Shown: positions 14,677-23,840, numbered from the stretch's first letter. The stretch: 59,807 bases of DNA from Planctomycetota bacterium (GCA_017303505.1 JAFLCP010000032.1:1-59807), one strand, 5' to 3'. The notes: generated by a model not told the origin, from the sequence alone. Translations and numbers: made by a program.

Positions 14677-16984
14677 CCAGCAATCGGTAGTGCCGCTGGG
14701 GTCGGCCGGCAGTGGCTTGTATCACTGTCAGCAGGTCCCCTTGTTGCTCGAGCGTCGTCACCAACTCCTGGAAGGTCTTGGCATCGATCTTCATGCGTTT
14801 GAGGAGGACGCTATGGGCGAGTTGCTGAGTCGGTTCCTCGCGCAGCTTCCGAACGAGCTTGAGGCACTCGGCATGGAACGGGTTCTCCGCGACGTGGTTG
14901 TGTGCCATGAAGAGCATGCGTCGAGTCTGGTGGAGCATGAAGTCCGTGGCCCAGCGCACCGCCGCTGCGTTAATCACGGGCGATTGGTGGTTGGCGCTCA
15001 CGGCGTAGAGCAGTGCCAGCTTGCGAACTTGCTCAGGAACTCGGCCCCAGACAGTTGTGCCAACCGGATCACCACGTGATTCCGAATTGGCATATTCGGT
15101 CTCTGAGGTTCGTCGAGCTTCAGCCAGCAAGCCGCGAGCTTCGTCGTCGGCCGCGACGATGATGGGTTGCGGGTGGAACGCCTCTAGATTCCCCGAGCCG
15201 GGATTGAACTCCGACCACCACCTGGCTGTTTCGATGATGGAAGCCGGCGGGTTGATGATGCCCGGCTCCTGTCCAATCGCTCTGGGCCCGCTTTCGACGA
15301 TCAGCATGCGTGCGAAGAATCCGTTGGTGAGCATCCGCTCGGAGAGGGAATCGTAATAGTGCGTGGGGATCGCAGTGCCGTAGACCACGAGGCAGGGTTG
15401 GTCAATCACTCCGGGGGCTTCCTTGCCGGCCTTGCGACGCATGGGATAAATGCTGTTGGCAGCTGAGTACATCGTGAGCAGCGTGCCCATGATGTTCTCG
15501 TGTCTCGCATCGCGGGCCTTGTTGATGGACTGCAGCAGGCCATCGATTTCATCCGTTTGGAACAGCATCGACGGTGTCAGGAACAACGAATCTTGAATGC
15601 CTTCACCTGAGGCGAACTTTTCCCCCAGCGCTGTGACCATTCCCACCCGATGCATGATGTGGGTGTTGATCTTGCGGGGCCAATCTTTGCCGACTGAGGA
15701 ATAGGCGAGCGCCAGCAGATAGATGTTGGTGCGATTGTCGGCTGGGTCCCTTACCTTGCGGCCGGCAAGTACGGCTTGCAGCGAGAGGGCTCCACAAAAA
15801 GCCAAGGCGGGATTCGGATATGGTGCCGTTTCGAGACAATGGTCCATGACCTCGGAGACGAATCCGGGAATCCGCAAAAGTTCCGCCGGCAGTGGACCAG
15901 GATCAGGGTGGGCGCTCGATTGCGAACTCGGGATCAAGACTGGACCTGGTATAAGCCGAGATAAATCGACGCTCGAGTTGTCTACGGTTTGCCCGTAGCC
16001 CTGCAGTCTTAATGCCGTCGCTGCTGCTGCGAAATCACCGCCATGCTCCAGCAGAGCGTAGACCGAAAACGGACCATAGGCTCGTTCCGGTTCGAATGGC
16101 ACTGCGTTCGACGAAAACACGAACAGTTGGTTGTTGCGGAGCGAGGCGCTCCAGCCATGTTCTTTACCGGGGCGTCGCCAATACTCGTTCTCACCACTAC
16201 GCACTCGCTGCCATCCATGTCGTTCGAGCAGTTGCCGAACATCTCCTCGTTCGTTGAAGTCGTCACCGGGTCGACCTTCACCGGTCAGAGATGTTGGCAC
16301 ACGGGCTGGAGGTGGCACGGTTTCGGTTAATGCACATGCAGCCTCGATCAATACGGATCTTTCGGAAGTAGTTAGAACCGGTAGTGAAACGAAAGAACCT
16401 TGTTCCAACTGATAACCCGGCGTTGGGTCGCAGAGAAATAGTCCTCCTTCGCCTCGGGTCTCAATCAAAGTCACCGTGATCTCAAACCGACCATTGCTGC
16501 GACGAGGAACGTAGCGTTTGCCGGCGATGACGACCGGTTCCTCTGATTCGACCGCGATGGTTCGCTGCGCCAATTTCTGATTACCAGGAATGGACTCTTG
16601 GCATCGATAGACGACATGCCGGCCACCGGACTGAGACCGCTCAATCACTAGTCGCGTTACTAGGGCAGGTAGCTGCGAGGTGACCATCGCTTGCCATCGA
16701 TCGAATAGCTCCGATTCGCCATCGAAGTCGATCAGTTCTAAGTGACCAGACACTGCACCGGTGAGGATGCATGTAGCGGTAGAGTCGGAGAACCAAGTAC
16801 ATACCTGTCGCTCCGTTGGAAGACGCTTTTGGTATTGCTTCCACGCTCCAATCGCAGGTCGTTTCTCAGATGGGATTGCAGGAAGAATACAAAGACCGGC
16901 ATTGAGATAGTTGATCGCGGTTCCGTTCAATCGCAGCGCTCCTTCTGGACTCGGTTCTGATTCAATCCTGGAAAGGTCAACCAT
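14660..16984 (-). CDS. Bifunctional primase-polymerase (Prim-pol) with DUF3987 domain
   Basis: A 774-residue replication protein. The N-terminus (about 20-200) matches the archaeo-eukaryotic Prim-pol domain, with AINYLNAGLCILPAIP at the start and LELIDFDGE carrying metal-binding acids. The second half (about 340-690) is a DUF3987 domain as found in phage and plasmid replication proteins, with SSVGKDW in place of a classical Walker A and QTDEIDGLL as the likely acidic motif. It would prime and perhaps unwind phage DNA. The C-terminus reaches into the GTGAAA cluster. A 79-residue gene precedes it by four bases, suggesting an operon. Confidence 0.85.
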   Translation of the reverse strand: MVDLSRIESEPSPEGALRLNGTAINYLNAGLCILPAIPSEKRPAIGAWKQYQKRLPTERQVCTWFSDSTATCILTGAVSGHLELIDFDGESELFDRWQAMVTSQLPALVTRLVIERSQSGGRHVVYRCQESIPGNQKLAQRTIAVESEEPVVIAGKRYVPRRSNGRFEITVTLIETRGEGGLFLCDPTPGYQLEQGSFVSLPVLTTSERSVLIEAACALTETVPPPARVPTSLTGEGRPGDDFNERGDVRQLLERHGWQRVRSGENEYWRRPGKEHGWSASLRNNQLFVFSSNAVPFEPERAYGPFSVYALLEHGGDFAAAATALRLQGYGQTVDNSSVDLSRLIPGPVLIPSSQSSAHPDPGPLPAELLRIPGFVSEVMDHCLETAPYPNPALAFCGALSLQAVLAGRKVRDPADNRTNIYLLALAYSSVGKDWPRKINTHIMHRVGMVTALGEKFASGEGIQDSLFLTPSMLFQTDEIDGLLQSINKARDARHENIMGTLLTMYSAANSIYPMRRKAGKEAPGVIDQPCLVVYGTAIPTHYYDSLSERMLTNGFFARMLIVESGPRAIGQEPGIINPPASIIETARWWSEFNPGSGNLEAFHPQPIIVAADDEARGLLAEARRTSETEYANSESRGDPVGTTVWGRVPEQVRKLALLYAVSANHQSPVINAAAVRWATDFMLHQTRRMLFMAHNHVAENPFHAECLKLVRKLREEPTQQLAHSVLLKRMKIDAKTFQELVTTLEQQGDLLTVIQATAGRPQRHYRLLGETSG

Positions 16985-16988
16985 CTGG

Positions 16989-17228
16989 CTAGATCAGCTC
17001 GAGTTCCTCGACTTCGAAATTGCGTTCCTGGTCGGACGTGACGAGGTAGTGCTTGAAGTCGATCTTGGTAACGAAGCGGCTCGGAGCCGGTAGCTGGTTT
17101 CGAAGCGACGTGCAGGCTTCGTTGAACTCCTTTGTGGCAGCCTCGAAGCGATCCATCGCTCGCAGGTAACGTCCGACTGCCAGAGAAGTGTTCACTCGGT
17201 TTTCAATGTCGATCTCATTGCTTGACAT
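16989..17228 (-). CDS. Small helical protein before Prim-pol (79 aa)
   Basis: A 79-residue protein with a helical N-terminal half (SLAVGRYLRAMDRFEAATKE) and an acidic end. It ends four bases before the Prim-pol start and lies downstream of the helicase. It has no recognisable domain. The tight spacing suggests a partner of the replication proteins. Confidence 0.6.
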   Translation of the reverse strand: MSSNEIDIENRVNTSLAVGRYLRAMDRFEAATKEFNEACTSLRNQLPAPSRFVTKIDFKHYLVTSDQERNFEVEELELI

Positions 17229-17273
17229 GGCTTTCAGCTCAACTTTCTAAATGAATGACTTATCGATGGCTTA

Positions 17274-18935
17274 CTAAAACGGAATCTCATCGGGATCGAA
17301 CTCGGGGTGTTCGCTGGCATGAATCCCTTCTGGCATGGGGCCGAGCTCGTAGTCGATGATCCGTTCATAAGGATCACCGGCGACGCTGCGAACCTTGATG
17401 GCAAGCGTTGGCGCGAGACCACCGCCCTCGATGATTTCGATGGCCCGCTCGACGTTATCCGGCACCGGGTCGGGAGAACGTTTTCGCCACCATGCGATTG
17501 CCTTCTGGCGTGCGTATCCTTCGTGTTCGAAACAGATCCATTCCGACTTGTATTCGTGCCAACCCACTCGATAGTCGACGCGCAGAGTGCGGGGAGCGTC
17601 TTCGCTGGCTCCGCGCTTGGTGTGGATGCCGTAGTAAACGTCCTCAACACGGAATTTGGTCGTGGTGACTTGGCCTGAGAGAATGCCTGCTTCACTTGCC
17701 TTGGGGTCGTGCTGCTGACGCTCGGGTGGAGGGAACACGTAACCGCATTGCGGGCATGTGGCGAAGCCGGCTGCGATGAGAGCCTGACATTGAGGGCATT
17801 CCTTCGCTGGAGCTTTGCCATCGCCACGGTCCGAAGTGGTCACCTTGATCTCATCAACGGGCCCATGCCGCAGCACGTTGCCACCGAAGTCGAGGATCAG
17901 GCAGTTCTCTTTACTCGGATTTAGGCGGAAACCACGACCGACCATCTGGTAGTAGAGCCCGGGTGACATCGTTGGCCGAACGAGCGCAACGCAGTCGATG
18001 TGGGGCGCATCGAAACCAGTCGTAAGTACATTGACGTTGCATAGATACTTCAGCTGGCCGGCTTTAAACCGAGCCAACGTAGCGTCCCGTTCTGGTATCG
18101 GTGTTTCACCACTGACGAACCCACACTCGACACCATGCTCCTCTCGCAGGACCGCCACGATGTGTTGACCATGCTGCACACCCGAAGAGAAGATCAAGCA
18201 TGCTTTGCGTTCGGCGGTGTACTCGACAATCTCGGACACTGCTGAATTGACCAATGACTCCTGGTCCATCAACGACTCTACTTCATCCGAAATGAACTCG
18301 CCCGCTCGAACATGGAGCGATGACATGTCGGCTTTCGCGCGACCAGCCTTGCTGATCAGCGGGCAAAGAAAGCCATCTCGGATTAGCTCGCGAACGCCAA
18401 CCTCGTAACAGATGTGATTGAGGAATCCCTCTGGCGTGCAGATTGGCCCAGTCTTGAGCCGGTAGGGTGTAGCGGTGAATCCGACGATTCGCAGCTCGGG
18501 ATTGATCAACTTCGCATCGGCCAGGAACTGCCGATACATCCCATCGCCCTCGAGCGGAATCAGATGGGCCTCATCCACCATGATCAGATTGAACGCATCG
18601 AGTTCGCAGGCCTTTTTGTAGACCGACTGAATGCTGGCTACGATCACGGGATTCTGCGTATCGCGCCGCTTGAGGCCCGCCGAATAGATCCCGAAACCAA
18701 TCTCGGGGCAAACAACCTTCAGTTTGTCGGCCGTTTGCTCGAGCAACTCTTTCACGTGAGCCAAGATAAGTACTCGGCCACCCCACAGCCCCACGGCATC
18801 TTTGCAGATGCTGGCCATGATCGGGGTCTTTCCGCCGGCCGTTGGCACGACCGCGCACGGATTGTCATCACGCGTACGAAGGTGGTCGTAAACCGCTGTT
18901 TTCACATCTTCCTGGTAAGGTCGAAGTGTGATCAT
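17274..18935 (-). CDS. DEAD/DEAH (SF2) helicase with zinc ribbon
   Basis: A 553-residue superfamily 2 helicase: motif I is PTAGGKTP at about 31-38 (an unusual spacing of small residues), motif II is DEAH, motif III GFTATPYR, and motif VI VGRGFRLN. Near residues 385-405 there is a CPQC...CPQCG zinc ribbon. It probably unwinds phage DNA or remodels the fork. It is directly after RusA (stop and start adjacent). Its length and order are close to phage UvsW/ResIII-like helicases. Which fork structure it acts on is unknown. Confidence 0.88.
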   Translation of the reverse strand: MITLRPYQEDVKTAVYDHLRTRDDNPCAVVPTAGGKTPIMASICKDAVGLWGGRVLILAHVKELLEQTADKLKVVCPEIGFGIYSAGLKRRDTQNPVIVASIQSVYKKACELDAFNLIMVDEAHLIPLEGDGMYRQFLADAKLINPELRIVGFTATPYRLKTGPICTPEGFLNHICYEVGVRELIRDGFLCPLISKAGRAKADMSSLHVRAGEFISDEVESLMDQESLVNSAVSEIVEYTAERKACLIFSSGVQHGQHIVAVLREEHGVECGFVSGETPIPERDATLARFKAGQLKYLCNVNVLTTGFDAPHIDCVALVRPTMSPGLYYQMVGRGFRLNPSKENCLILDFGGNVLRHGPVDEIKVTTSDRGDGKAPAKECPQCQALIAAGFATCPQCGYVFPPPERQQHDPKASEAGILSGQVTTTKFRVEDVYYGIHTKRGASEDAPRTLRVDYRVGWHEYKSEWICFEHEGYARQKAIAWWRKRSPDPVPDNVERAIEIIEGGGLAPTLAIKVRSVAGDPYERIIDYELGPMPEGIHASEHPEFDPDEIPF

Positions 18936-19286
18936 CTACTCAGAAACCTTTCGGATTTGAACAATGGTCTTGCCGCCTTCGACAGGCTGTCCTCTTTCGA
19001 TCGAAAGACGAACAATCTGGTTGTCATCGCTGTACGCACCGCCATGCTGCAGCGCATCGAGCAATGCCTTCTGAACGTTGTCGATGTCGCGACGCCGGCG
19101 ATCGGGTGGATGCACCACGACATCAACGATCAATGGACCGCTTAAGGGTTGAGTCCCTCGCGAGGCGAGGAGCGAGCAAACCGCAGCGCGAAATGCTCGC
19201 CCCCCGCGCGAAATGAGCGTCCGTGCTCCAACACGCCGCCAGTAGTGGTTCACACTTGGCGGATACGGAAGATGCAACTCGACCAT
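18936..19286 (-). CDS. rusA: RusA-family Holliday junction resolvase
   Basis: A 116-residue protein with the RusA signatures: PPSVNHYWR near the N-terminus, DRRRRDIDNVQKALLDAL with the metal-binding acids, and DDNQI. It cuts Holliday junctions formed by recombination. The ATG at 19286 overlaps the upstream stop in TGATG, a coupling arrangement, so it is preferred over a GTG at 19301. It is adjacent to the helicase and downstream of the DUF669 and Sak4-like genes, which fits a recombination-replication operon. Confidence 0.9.
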   Translation of the reverse strand: MVELHLPYPPSVNHYWRRVGARTLISRGGRAFRAAVCSLLASRGTQPLSGPLIVDVVVHPPDRRRRDIDNVQKALLDALQHGGAYSDDNQIVRLSIERGQPVEGGKTIVQIRKVSE

Positions 19287-19756
19287 CACGATCGTTTCCA
19301 CGGTGGAGAGCTGTTGTTAGAAGGTGGTGCACTAGCAGGTTGGCCAACTTGATTTGGCGTCTCCCGCTTCGCGAACCCCTTGATCTCGTTGACGATGTCA
19401 CCGGTGTCGTTCCGCTTCTTGCAGCGGACATGAATCACCAGTGGCAAGTTGTGCAACTCCGCCGAATCCCTGGGAGAGAGCACGCCGACAGCCCGGCAGA
19501 TGGCGGACAAGTCCGCACGTGCGATTTGAACGGCAACCGCATTCGGGTTATCAAGGTTCAGTCGCGTCCAAATCAATCGGTTCTGATATTCACCCTCGAT
19601 GATTTGAAACGTGAACTGAAGAAGACTTCCGGTTCCAGCTTTGTTGGGTTTCATCTCGCTGTCGGTGATGACTGCCAGATATTTGCCCGCAGGAATCGGA
19701 TCGAAGTCTCCGGTTGGTTCGACTTGATTGGCATCAAAGCCCGAAAGATCAGCCAT
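19286..19756 (-). CDS. DUF669-family protein, possible SSB-like partner
   Basis: A 156-residue protein starting MADLSGFDANQ, with FDPIPAGKYLAVITDSEMK, a strand region SLLQFTFQIIEGEYQNR and a disordered Ser/Pro-rich tail. DUF669 proteins are phage recombination-associated proteins with SSB-like placement. AAGGAA before the ATG at 19756 selects this start; a longer reading from 19864 has no such site. It overlaps the upstream ATPase by 8 bases. Confidence 0.8.
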   Translation of the reverse strand: MADLSGFDANQVEPTGDFDPIPAGKYLAVITDSEMKPNKAGTGSLLQFTFQIIEGEYQNRLIWTRLNLDNPNAVAVQIARADLSAICRAVGVLSPRDSAELHNLPLVIHVRCKKRNDTGDIVNEIKGFAKRETPNQVGQPASAPPSNNSSPPWKRS

Positions 19757-20528
19757 TACTATGGGTTCCTTGTGACTGGGAAATTGCTTGGACAAAAGCC
19801 GCCCAGGAAAGCGGCAACTCTTCGACGATTCCGTACCGGTTCTTGGCGACGCACGATGGGCCACCTACACACCGTAGAATTCGCTCTCCGCCACCTTTGC
19901 CGATGGCATGAGCGATCGTTCGTTTGCGATTGAAGCCGGCATCTTCCGATTGCGTTCGCATCTTCCTTGTCGCGAACAGAACGGCATCACACCACTCGCT
20001 CATAAGTGCGGCCGCGTGTTTGTGCAGCCGTGGGCTGTAGCGGTCGTATGGTGACGACTCCGGGTCTTCGAATCGCTCAACCTTGCTGTGCGCGATGAGC
20101 AGCACCACCATGCCCCGCTGGTTCCGCAGCGCGTTGAGGTGTTCGATGATCTCTCGCCAGTATGTCAGCGCGAGGGTGTAACCCTTCGAGTAACCACCGG
20201 CAACCTGTTCGATCGAGGTTGCGTTGTGCTCAGCGCACAACCGGTCGAACACTAAGCGTTCGAGCCAATCCAGCGAATCGATAACCACAGTCTCGTAGTC
20301 ATGCGACTCGCGCTGCAGATCCGTCAAAGCGGAGATCACCTCTTCGTACTTGGTCGCCAACGGAAACTTGTCGACATCAATCTCATCCAAACCATCCTCA
20401 CACTGAATGAAGACGGGTTTGGGGGACTGCGAAGCGAACGTCGACTTGCCGACGCCTTCGATGCCGTAACAGAGGATTCGTGGTGGCTTCGCAGCGCGAC
20501 CACGCTGTAGTTTTGCGAGCATGCTCAC
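19749..20528 (-). CDS. Sak4-like / RecA-fold ATPase (AAA_24)
   Basis: A 259-residue RecA-fold ATPase: Walker A GIEGVGKST at about 22-30 and a hydrophobic strand ending VVIDSLDW as the Walker B-like part. Sequence and neighbours (DUF669, RusA, helicase) fit Sak4-type phage annealing ATPases, which help pair single strands with the aid of an SSB. It overlaps the preceding 100-residue gene by four bases (ATGA) and the following gene by eight. The precise recombination activity is inferred. Confidence 0.8.
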   Translation of the reverse strand: MSMLAKLQRGRAAKPPRILCYGIEGVGKSTFASQSPKPVFIQCEDGLDEIDVDKFPLATKYEEVISALTDLQRESHDYETVVIDSLDWLERLVFDRLCAEHNATSIEQVAGGYSKGYTLALTYWREIIEHLNALRNQRGMVVLLIAHSKVERFEDPESSPYDRYSPRLHKHAAALMSEWCDAVLFATRKMRTQSEDAGFNRKRTIAHAIGKGGGERILRCVGGPSCVAKNRYGIVEELPLSWAAFVQAISQSQGTHSNG

Positions 20529-20827
20529 GCGGCCACCTCATGATGCAGAGATTCATGGGATGGGAGGTTGGTGATTCGAAATGCTGTTTCACCAAACTCA
20601 CGCAACAGAAGGCCGGCAAAGATTCGCGCAACGGCGACACCAACTTCGGTCTCGCCATCGACATCGATGTGGTTGTCAAAGGGCTGAATTTCGTAGCGAA
20701 ACTCCATCGCAACCCTTGGTTTGCCGAAGAGCCCTTCGGCAGCGAAGATGGCCAAGTGCAGAGTTAGCTCTGCCTCTTCGATTGGCACATCCTCGTCGAA
20801 TGAAAACCGGAAAACACCAGCGAACAT
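20525..20827 (-). CDS. Hypothetical protein (100 aa) before Sak4-like ATPase
   Basis: A 100-residue alpha/beta protein beginning MFAGVFRFSFDE. The strand and helix pattern suggests a compact soluble fold, but no family is recognised. The ATG has GGAG at suitable spacing and its end overlaps the ATPase start by four bases. The two-box element (copy B) lies 40 bases upstream, so this appears to be the first gene of the recombination operon. Confidence 0.6.
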   Translation of the reverse strand: MFAGVFRFSFDEDVPIEEAELTLHLAIFAAEGLFGKPRVAMEFRYEIQPFDNHIDVDGETEVGVAVARIFAGLLLREFGETAFRITNLPSHESLHHEVAA

Positions 20828-20867
20828 AGATAACTCCGTAAACAGTTTTTCATTTGCTTCCCGTTGG

Positions 20868-20900
20868 TTACCTATGCCGCTGGTGTCTCGGGCTGCGCGC
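20868..20900 (-). promoter_or_regulatory. Conserved two-box element, copy B
   Basis: Reads GCGCGCAG, 13 bases, CGGCATAGGTAA on the minus strand, identical in boxes and spacing to 5141-5173. It starts four bases after the sigma-factor stop and lies 40 bases before the first recombination gene. The placement suggests a promoter for that operon, possibly used by the neighbouring phage sigma factor. Confidence 0.5.
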
Positions 20901-20904
20901 CTCG

Positions 20905-21492
20905 TTACTCAGCCGAGTAGCCTGAACGGGTAAACTGCTCCCGAATCAAGCTCATGGCCGCTTGGTACTTGCGGCGAGAGAGTAGGCTGTCTCGGCGACT
21001 GCTCGTCTGACTTCCGTCCATCAGCTGCTCGCAGATGCTTCGAAGCTCCGGCGGAAGTTGCTCAAGAACGGACGCAATGTCCATTCGCAATTGCATCGCT
21101 TCTGCGTCCGAGAGAGGACGTGATTGATGGCGTCGATGCGCATCCTGGTCAGAGATCGTGGACCAGAGCGGAGCGGGGGATCCGTCCGCCTTCTCGACCA
21201 TCTTCTCGAGCGACTCGATCTGAACGCCCTTGCCACCACTTCGTTTGATCCGACCTCGTTCACGAATCAACATCGCTACGGCCGAGTTGACAACCCGTGC
21301 AAAGAAAGTGTTATTCGAACTTCGGGTAGGATCAAAACGGTCAAGCTGGACGAGTATTCGGAGCGTAAGTTCCTGCTCCAGGTCCTCCGCTTCGCAGACA
21401 GTGAACTCAGGCCGACGAACCAGTTGGCGGGCCTTCACTCGAATAAGAGTTCGAGCGTAATCAGAAAGAACATCTTGTGGTTGTGCCGACAT
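20905..21492 (-). CDS. Phage-encoded sigma-70-family factor
   Basis: A 195-residue protein with region 2-like helices (EDLEQELTLRILVQLDRFDP and FFARVVNSAVAMLIRERGR) and a C-terminal region 4-like helix-turn-helix (LEQLPPELRSICEQL; SRRKYQAAMSLIREQF). The start at 21492 has a near-perfect AGGAGG site, stronger than any other here, so abundant product is likely. It may direct host RNA polymerase to phage promoters such as the two-box elements; that link is an inference. Confidence 0.85.
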   Translation of the reverse strand: MSAQPQDVLSDYARTLIRVKARQLVRRPEFTVCEAEDLEQELTLRILVQLDRFDPTRSSNNTFFARVVNSAVAMLIRERGRIKRSGGKGVQIESLEKMVEKADGSPAPLWSTISDQDAHRRHQSRPLSDAEAMQLRMDIASVLEQLPPELRSICEQLMDGSQTSSRRDSLLSRRKYQAAMSLIREQFTRSGYSAE

Positions 21493-21589
21493 GGCAACCT
21501 CCTGAGAGCGGAGGCTGCAGCCCGGCAATTCCATCAGTGCTACAAAAATCTGTGCTGCGAAAATCGCAGAAACGTCACAGGTAACTTTC

Positions 21590-21605
21590 TGACCGCCGGG
21601 TTATG
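21590..21605 (+). repeat. 16-bp inverted repeat, left flank of four-gene module
   Basis: TGACCGCCGGGTTATG here is matched exactly in inverse orientation at 25082-25097. The two copies bracket the four genes of 21695-25015 and lie outside their operator-like sites. The core CCGGGTTATG occurs again at 27996-28005. Confidence 0.5.
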
Positions 21606-21635
21606 GGCCTCGAAGCCCTCGGAGGTCAGCTGCCG

Positions 21636-21672
21636 TGTCGCACTTAACCCGTTTGCGCGTCAGCGTGCGACA
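21636..21672. repeat. TGTCGCAC / GTGCGACA inverted repeat
   Basis: TGTCGCAC (21636-21643) is repeated inversely at 21665-21672, about 20 bases beyond the end of the 322-residue gene. It might be an operator or a loose terminator stem. A related GTCGC/GCGAC hairpin occurs just inside the gene at 21737-21752. Confidence 0.35.
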
Positions 21673-21694
21673 GTCGAGATGTTTGAATCTCCTT

Positions 21695-22663
21695 TCATTT
21701 CGTGGGTTTTTCTGTTGCCAATTTTTTTCCTTGCCTGTCGCGGTGGTGCGACGTGACACCACGAACAATCGAATTGGAGTCCTCCTCGTTGGCCAGCGAA
21801 GAGATGCCCCCTTGGCGTAGCACGGCTCGCCGCACACGATCTTTTTTGACCTCGGTGTTTGTTTTTTTGGAGAGGAATTCTGCTGCTTTGCGAAGTGATC
21901 CTTCCTGCAAATACGCCCTGACGTAAATGTCGTCCGTTAGTTCCGACTTGTTCTCTGCCTTGATCTGCTGACGAATGGTCAGTTTCAAGTCCTCTTCCGT
22001 GATGGCGAGCGGTTGCGATTCGACAGCCTTTTTGGATGCGCAAACGATGGAAGCAGCGATTTCTTCCACATCGATTTCGAATCGATCCGTGAACCATGCG
22101 ATGTTTCGAAGGACCAGCTGAGGTGGAAGTGTCCTCCAGAATTCGTCGGGCATCGCGTAAGTGGAGCTGATTAAGATCGGCTTTCGCTGCCTTACGATTT
22201 GAGCACGTGGCAACTCGGCATCTGGCCAGCGGAGCCCGCGAACGAAAAGCACGTCGCGAGACTCTTTGTTCCAAGTAAGTCGTCCCAAACGCCATAGCCT
22301 CGCGGGAACGATCTCTTGCGGCTTGCCTGTCAGGTTGAGCGAAGAAGCCAGCAAACGAACAAGTGCCTGTAGGTCTGGCCGCCATTGCCGTCGGTGCTGC
22401 TGGGTTACTTCGATCCGCAATACTTCAGGGCAACGAATGAAAAATTGAGTGGAATCCCCTGGTCCGTCCCTGGCGATAAGTTCCTCCCAGTGGTCACCGC
22501 ACTCGGGGCACCGAATCGAAGAAGCATCCTCGGCTTCCACAAGTATGCCTAGCGTGGTCAGTGTATCGAGCACGCCCGCCGGCCAACGACAGACCTCGTC
22601 ATTGCCAATCGTCGACTGTTGGGACTCGACGATCGGCAGATAGAATTCCAGTGGATCAACCAT
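21695..22663 (-). CDS. Unknown protein with Cys cluster and possible HTH (322 aa), module gene 4
   Basis: Starts at MVDPLEFYLP (22663), inside the end of the preceding gene by 8 bases, so coupling is likely. Cys52-x2-Cys55 (CPEC) and Cys78 suggest a small metal site. Near the C-terminus, YLQEGSLRKAAEFLSKK followed by VRRAVLRQGG looks like a helix-turn-helix. I recognise no family. It is the last gene of the XRE/ImmA-IrrE-associated module, so it might be a DNA-binding effector or regulator; that is inference. Confidence 0.6.
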   Translation of the reverse strand: MVDPLEFYLPIVESQQSTIGNDEVCRWPAGVLDTLTTLGILVEAEDASSIRCPECGDHWEELIARDGPGDSTQFFIRCPEVLRIEVTQQHRRQWRPDLQALVRLLASSLNLTGKPQEIVPARLWRLGRLTWNKESRDVLFVRGLRWPDAELPRAQIVRQRKPILISSTYAMPDEFWRTLPPQLVLRNIAWFTDRFEIDVEEIAASIVCASKKAVESQPLAITEEDLKLTIRQQIKAENKSELTDDIYVRAYLQEGSLRKAAEFLSKKTNTEVKKDRVRRAVLRQGGISSLANEEDSNSIVRGVTSHHRDRQGKKLATEKPTK

Positions 22664-23840
22664 TGATGATCCCCCAGCGTACGAAGCAAGCACGGCCAAT
22701 CATTTCCTGTTCCTCCGGTTTGGATTTGAGGTCGCAGGTATTTGGGCAACTCACATTGACCGTCATGGTTTTTCCTTTGCGGTCACCATTACCCATGAAT
22801 TGGAATTGGATGCCAGCTTGAGTCACGCTGATCTGGTCGAAGCCAAGTTGCATGGAAGCGAGTTGCGTCGCAAGAAATGATCGAATGCTTGGAAGATCGG
22901 TGGCTTCACGAAACTTGAATTCGATCTGTTCGATGTTGGGTACATTCACTCGTGGGACAATCCGTACTCGTCGTAGTTTCACATCCTGGATTCGTTCGTT
23001 GGTCTCGGTAACAAAAAAGAAACTTGGATCGAGGAACTGATCAAGTTGATACACGGGCTTCATAGGATCTTCGTCATCAACTTCGATTCCAAGCATCGAT
23101 TTACAAAACGCACGACGAAGTTCCTTCTGGACCTTTTTGCCACCTTTCGCAATCAGCTCAACGGTGCCAAGACTCGGTTCGAACACGAAGGCGTTGCTGA
23201 ACGCGTAGGCATCTTCTCGTGGTGTTAGTTGTTCTTGCTCGTCAAAGCAAAGTCGCTTGTCGGGCCAATCGGGAAGGTATGCGAAGAAGTACTGCGAACC
23301 GTCATGGCGATCATACTGATGAACCTTGCATACTTCCCCCCGCATCTCTCGACTCCAGTAGTAGGAGCGGATTTGGTGCTCAAGAGAGCTGATCTTTTCG
23401 GGCGTAATCGCGATAGGTTCCTTTGGGAGACTATTCCAGATGTTGGCTTGTTGCCCGTTCCGGAGAGCTTCGGCGCGGGCAAAGATTGCTGCCGCATCGA
23501 ATGCATCACTGGCATTCTGAAAAGCCCACAGCGCTTTGTCGGCCGTTCCAAGTTGTGCCGTAAATACGGGCAGCTTGTCCGGATGCCGCCACTCGAGTTC
23601 TTCGATCAGTACTTTCAGCCCCGTCGGCTCGGCCAGATGCTGGACGTCCTGAAGGATCACTTGGTAGTGGCGTTTCTTGGCATCGTCCATGGCTTCCCAT
23701 GCGGCGATAAGTGGCGCGATGTTGTTTCTCGGCATCGCATCCCAATCGATCGTTTGCATCGGGGGTTCATTTCCCAGAAGCTGCCGAAGTAGGCCTCGGT
23801 CGTGAATCGTTAGTTGTTTCTTCAAATCGAATGTTGCCAT
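22656..23840 (-). CDS. Unknown 394-aa protein, module gene 3
   Basis: A soluble-looking protein with no signal or membrane segment, starting MATFDLKKQLTIHDRGLLRQ. The middle has alternating helices and strands (FFAYLPDWPDKRLCFDE, VELIAKGGKKVQKELRR) and the end a beta-rich part with CPNTCDLK. No catalytic motif is evident to me. AAAAGGAG lies upstream of its ATG, and two AGTAAGCA words sit at 23875-23889, between it and the metalloprotease gene, so it may have its own promoter under the XRE regulator. Size and conservation of its neighbours suggest an effector, unproven. Confidence 0.6.
   Translation of the reverse strand: MATFDLKKQLTIHDRGLLRQLLGNEPPMQTIDWDAMPRNNIAPLIAAWEAMDDAKKRHYQVILQDVQHLAEPTGLKVLIEELEWRHPDKLPVFTAQLGTADKALWAFQNASDAFDAAAIFARAEALRNGQQANIWNSLPKEPIAITPEKISSLEHQIRSYYWSREMRGEVCKVHQYDRHDGSQYFFAYLPDWPDKRLCFDEQEQLTPREDAYAFSNAFVFEPSLGTVELIAKGGKKVQKELRRAFCKSMLGIEVDDEDPMKPVYQLDQFLDPSFFFVTETNERIQDVKLRRVRIVPRVNVPNIEQIEFKFREATDLPSIRSFLATQLASMQLGFDQISVTQAGIQFQFMGNGDRKGKTMTVNVSCPNTCDLKSKPEEQEMIGRACFVRWGIING

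Noticed and set aside
21660..22385. A 241-codon frame opposed in phase to the 322-residue module gene
   Set aside because: It lies in another frame of the same strand as the real gene and has an Arg-rich, domain-free sequence.
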